From Flavobacteriaceae bacterium TMED68 (GTDB taxonomy: Bacteria; Bacteroidota; Bacteroidia; Flavobacteriales; Flavobacteriaceae): DNA of 7,555 bases. The number at the start of each line of letters is the position of its first letter. The stretch's first letter is position 1. A program made the translations under genes and the position numbers. Shown here piece after piece: positions 6,087-7,555 of this stretch. The stretch covers positions 69,088 to 76,642 of the forward strand of contig NHDV01000024.1 of assembly GCA_002167525.1 (NCBI GenBank). The letters run 5' to 3'. Under the pieces are notes generated by a model that saw nothing but the letters and a program-made list of their open reading frames with translations, made no database searches and was not told the DNA's origin.

Positions 6087-6815
6087 ATGTTCAAATTTAA
6101 AAATTTTACATATTTAATTATTCTTACAACATGTTTCATAAAGGCTCAGAACTTGGATAATGATATAAAAGATAAAAATATTCTTATAGTTTATGGTGGT
6201 TGGGAAGGTCATAAACCAAAACTTTTTGCTGAGAAAATAGCCTCTTGGTTGGAGGAGAAAAAAGCTAATGTTTACATTTCTGATACTACTTCTATATACA
6301 CTAATACCAAGCTTATGAAAAAATTAGATTTAATTATTCAGCATATAACTATGAGTGAGATATCAGAGAATCAAATAAAAAATTTAACAAACACAATCAA
6401 AAATGGTGTAGGGCTTGCTGGATGCCATGGTGGCTTAGGGGATTCATTTAGGAATGATGAAGATTTTCAATATATGGTTGGAGGACAGTTTGTTCAACAC
6501 CCTGGAGATAGTATAAATTATACAGTAAATATTAGTACAAAAAAAGATCCTATTACAAAAGATATTAATGATTTCAATCTGACCTCTGAGCAATATTATA
6601 TGCATGTAGACCCTGCTATTGAAGTACTAGCAACAACAAAATTTAGTGGTAAACATGATCCATGGATTAAGGGAGTTGTTATTCCAGTCGTTTGGAAAAA
6701 ATATTACGGTAAAGGACGTGTTTTTTATAGTTCTATAGGCCACTCAATAGAAAATTTTGAGATACCGCAGGTATGGGAAATAACAACAAGAGGGATTGCC
6801 TGGGCCTGTAAGTAA
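6087..6815 (+). CDS. Secreted ThuA-domain protein
   Basis: A 242-residue protein with a signal peptide (MFKFKNFTYLIILTTCFIKAQ, probable cleavage after KAQ), so it is exported. The rest is one ThuA (trehalose utilization) domain with a class I glutamine amidotransferase-like fold. Signatures are ILIVYGGWEGHKP, GVGLAGCHGGLGDSFR, YMVGGQFVQHPG, EQYYMHVDPAIEVLATT, and PVVWKKYYGKGRVFYSSIGHS near the C-terminus. ThuA proteins are linked to sugar and trehalose-related metabolism, and Bacteroidetes often carry exported forms, but the reaction is not established. I chose ATG 6087 over the in-frame TTG at 6081: it is a normal start, leaves 9 nt after the channel stop and gives a typical signal peptide. 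No SusC/SusD or glycoside hydrolase gene is nearby to suggest a substrate. Its pairing with a K+ channel gene may be only positional. Confidence 0.9.
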   Translation: MFKFKNFTYLIILTTCFIKAQNLDNDIKDKNILIVYGGWEGHKPKLFAEKIASWLEEKKANVYISDTTSIYTNTKLMKKLDLIIQHITMSEISENQIKNLTNTIKNGVGLAGCHGGLGDSFRNDEDFQYMVGGQFVQHPGDSINYTVNISTKKDPITKDINDFNLTSEQYYMHVDPAIEVLATTKFSGKHDPWIKGVVIPVVWKKYYGKGRVFYSSIGHSIENFEIPQVWEITTRGIAWACK

Positions 6816-6819
6816 GTTA

Positions 6820-6873
6820 TTTCTTTGTAAAGTTTAGATTTTTCTGCACCTTTTTTATGATATCTTTGTAAAG
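6820..6873 (+). repeat. Near-identical 13-mers TTTCTTTGTAAAG / TATCTTTGTAAAG before crtI
   Basis: TTTCTTTGTAAAG at 6820-6832 and TATCTTTGTAAAG at 6861-6873 differ at one position and are 41 bases apart. The second contains the -7-like box before crtI. The first could be a degenerate promoter or a chance match. Confidence 0.45.
6861..6868 (+). promoter_or_regulatory. Candidate -7 promoter box for crtI (TATCTTTG)
   Basis: TATCTTTG is an exact match to the Bacteroidetes -7 consensus TAnnTTTG. It ends seven bases before the crtI ATG at 6876, so the transcript would start at or within a few bases of the start codon and be almost leaderless. No clear TTG -33 element is present at the usual spacing. 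Confidence 0.5.
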
Positions 6874-6875
6874 CT

Positions 6876-7555
6876 ATGAGTAAAAAAATTGCAATTATAG
6901 GCTCAGGATTTTCATCTATGTCTGCTGCCTCCTATTTAGCAAAGAGTGGTTTTGAAGTAGATGTTTATGAAAAAAACAAAACTCTTGGTGGAAGGGCCCG
7001 TCAACTTAAAAAAGATGGGTTTACTTTTGATATGGGGCCTTCCTGGTATTGGATGCCTGATGTTTTCGAGTCATTTTTTAATGATTTTGGTAAAAAAACA
7101 GCAGACTTTTATAAGTTAGAAAGGCTAGACCCTGGTTATCAAGTTTTTTTTGGGGAAAACAAAAGTATTTGCATTGGTGATTCTCTGGAAAAAATTTATA
7201 ATGTTTTTGAAAAAGAAGAAAAAGGTAGTAGTAAAAAACTTATGAAATTTATCAAAACTGCAAATGAAAATTATAATATAGCTATTAAAGATCTTGTCTA
7301 TCGCCCAGGAATTAGCCCACTAGAACTTATTACACCGACAACTATAAAAAAGATAAAATATTTTTTAAGTAATATTAAAAGAGACGTATGCAAAGATTTT
7401 GTTAGCCCTAAGCTTAGACAAATACTTCAATTTCCTGTCCTTTTCCTTGGTGCTAAACCATCAAAAACTCCTTCGTTCTACAATTTTATGAATTATGCAG
7501 ATTTTGGATTAGGGACATGGCATCCTGAAAAAGGCATGTATAGTATAGTTAAAGC
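6876..7555 (+). CDS. crtI: Phytoene desaturase CrtI, 3' end cut by window edge
   Basis: The first 226 codons of a CrtI-type FAD-dependent carotene desaturase, open to the window edge. Residues 1-25 (MSKKIAIIGSGFSSMSAASYL) form the FAD-binding loop, with the GSGFSS variant I associate with flavobacterial CrtI. Then come VYEKNKTLGGRARQ at about 31-44 and FDMGPSWYWMPDVFE at about 52-66, the MGPSWYWMPD form distinguishing it from CrtD (DAGPSLFTMPH). FPVLFLGAKPSKTPSFY and the start of WHPEKGMYSIVKA follow. Full-length relatives are about 490 residues. The enzyme is peripheral at the membrane and converts phytoene to lycopene, the precursor for the modifying enzymes encoded at 2232-5038. It starts 60 nt after the ThuA gene and appears to have its own -7 box. 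In flavobacteria crtB (phytoene synthase) often follows crtI; that part lies outside the window. Confidence 0.93.
   Translation, partial: MSKKIAIIGSGFSSMSAASYLAKSGFEVDVYEKNKTLGGRARQLKKDGFTFDMGPSWYWMPDVFESFFNDFGKKTADFYKLERLDPGYQVFFGENKSICIGDSLEKIYNVFEKEEKGSSKKLMKFIKTANENYNIAIKDLVYRPGISPLELITPTTIKKIKYFLSNIKRDVCKDFVSPKLRQILQFPVLFLGAKPSKTPSFYNFMNYADFGLGTWHPEKGMYSIVK

Overview
The window looks like chromosomal DNA of a marine flavobacterium (Bacteroidetes). Base composition is very AT-rich, no Shine-Dalgarno sequences stand out before the starts, and a TAnnTTTG -7 type promoter element sits before crtI. The gene families (a short CBS-domain protein, a GCGWLG-type SDR protein, CrtI/CrtD/CruF/CrtA carotenoid enzymes) are those common in Flavobacteriia. 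No RNA gene, CRISPR array, transposon or phage gene was seen.

Layout. (1) 1-278, minus: 5' part of a CBS-domain protein, cut by the window edge. (2) 394-1189, plus: an SDR/epimerase-like Rossmann protein whose frame is broken at an 11-A run. (3) 1248-1700, plus: a small helical protein resembling DUF2383. (4) 1712-5038, minus: a tight four-gene unit, read in the order crtA-like, crtD, cruF, then a probable lipoprotein of unknown function. The three carotenoid genes are joined by 4-nt stop/start overlaps, and crtD is also broken by an 11-A run. (5) 5039-5378: a 340-nt divergent intergenic region with a palindrome, a long inverted repeat and direct repeats. (6) 5379-6815, plus: a six-helix voltage-gated K+ channel followed closely by a secreted ThuA-domain protein. 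(7) 6876-7555, plus: the 5' part of crtI, phytoene desaturase, running off the window.

How the genes work together. CrtI makes the coloured desaturated C40 chain (lycopene). CruF, CrtD and the CrtA-like enzyme act on the acyclic psi end: 1'-hydroxylation, 3',4'-desaturation and probably 2'-hydroxylation. That set of steps produces the psi end of myxol-type carotenoids, so the minus-strand operon reads as a compact module for a monocyclic myxol- or saproxanthin-like pigment. Phytoene synthase, lycopene cyclase and beta-ring hydroxylase are not in the window and may lie beyond crtI.

Most notable points. Two unrelated genes are broken in the same way: each has an A11 run where removing one A restores a full-length, family-like protein. 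The leader region of the carotenoid operon also carries an unexplained arrangement of a palindrome, a -7-like box and a terminator-like 13-bp inverted repeat upstream of crtA.
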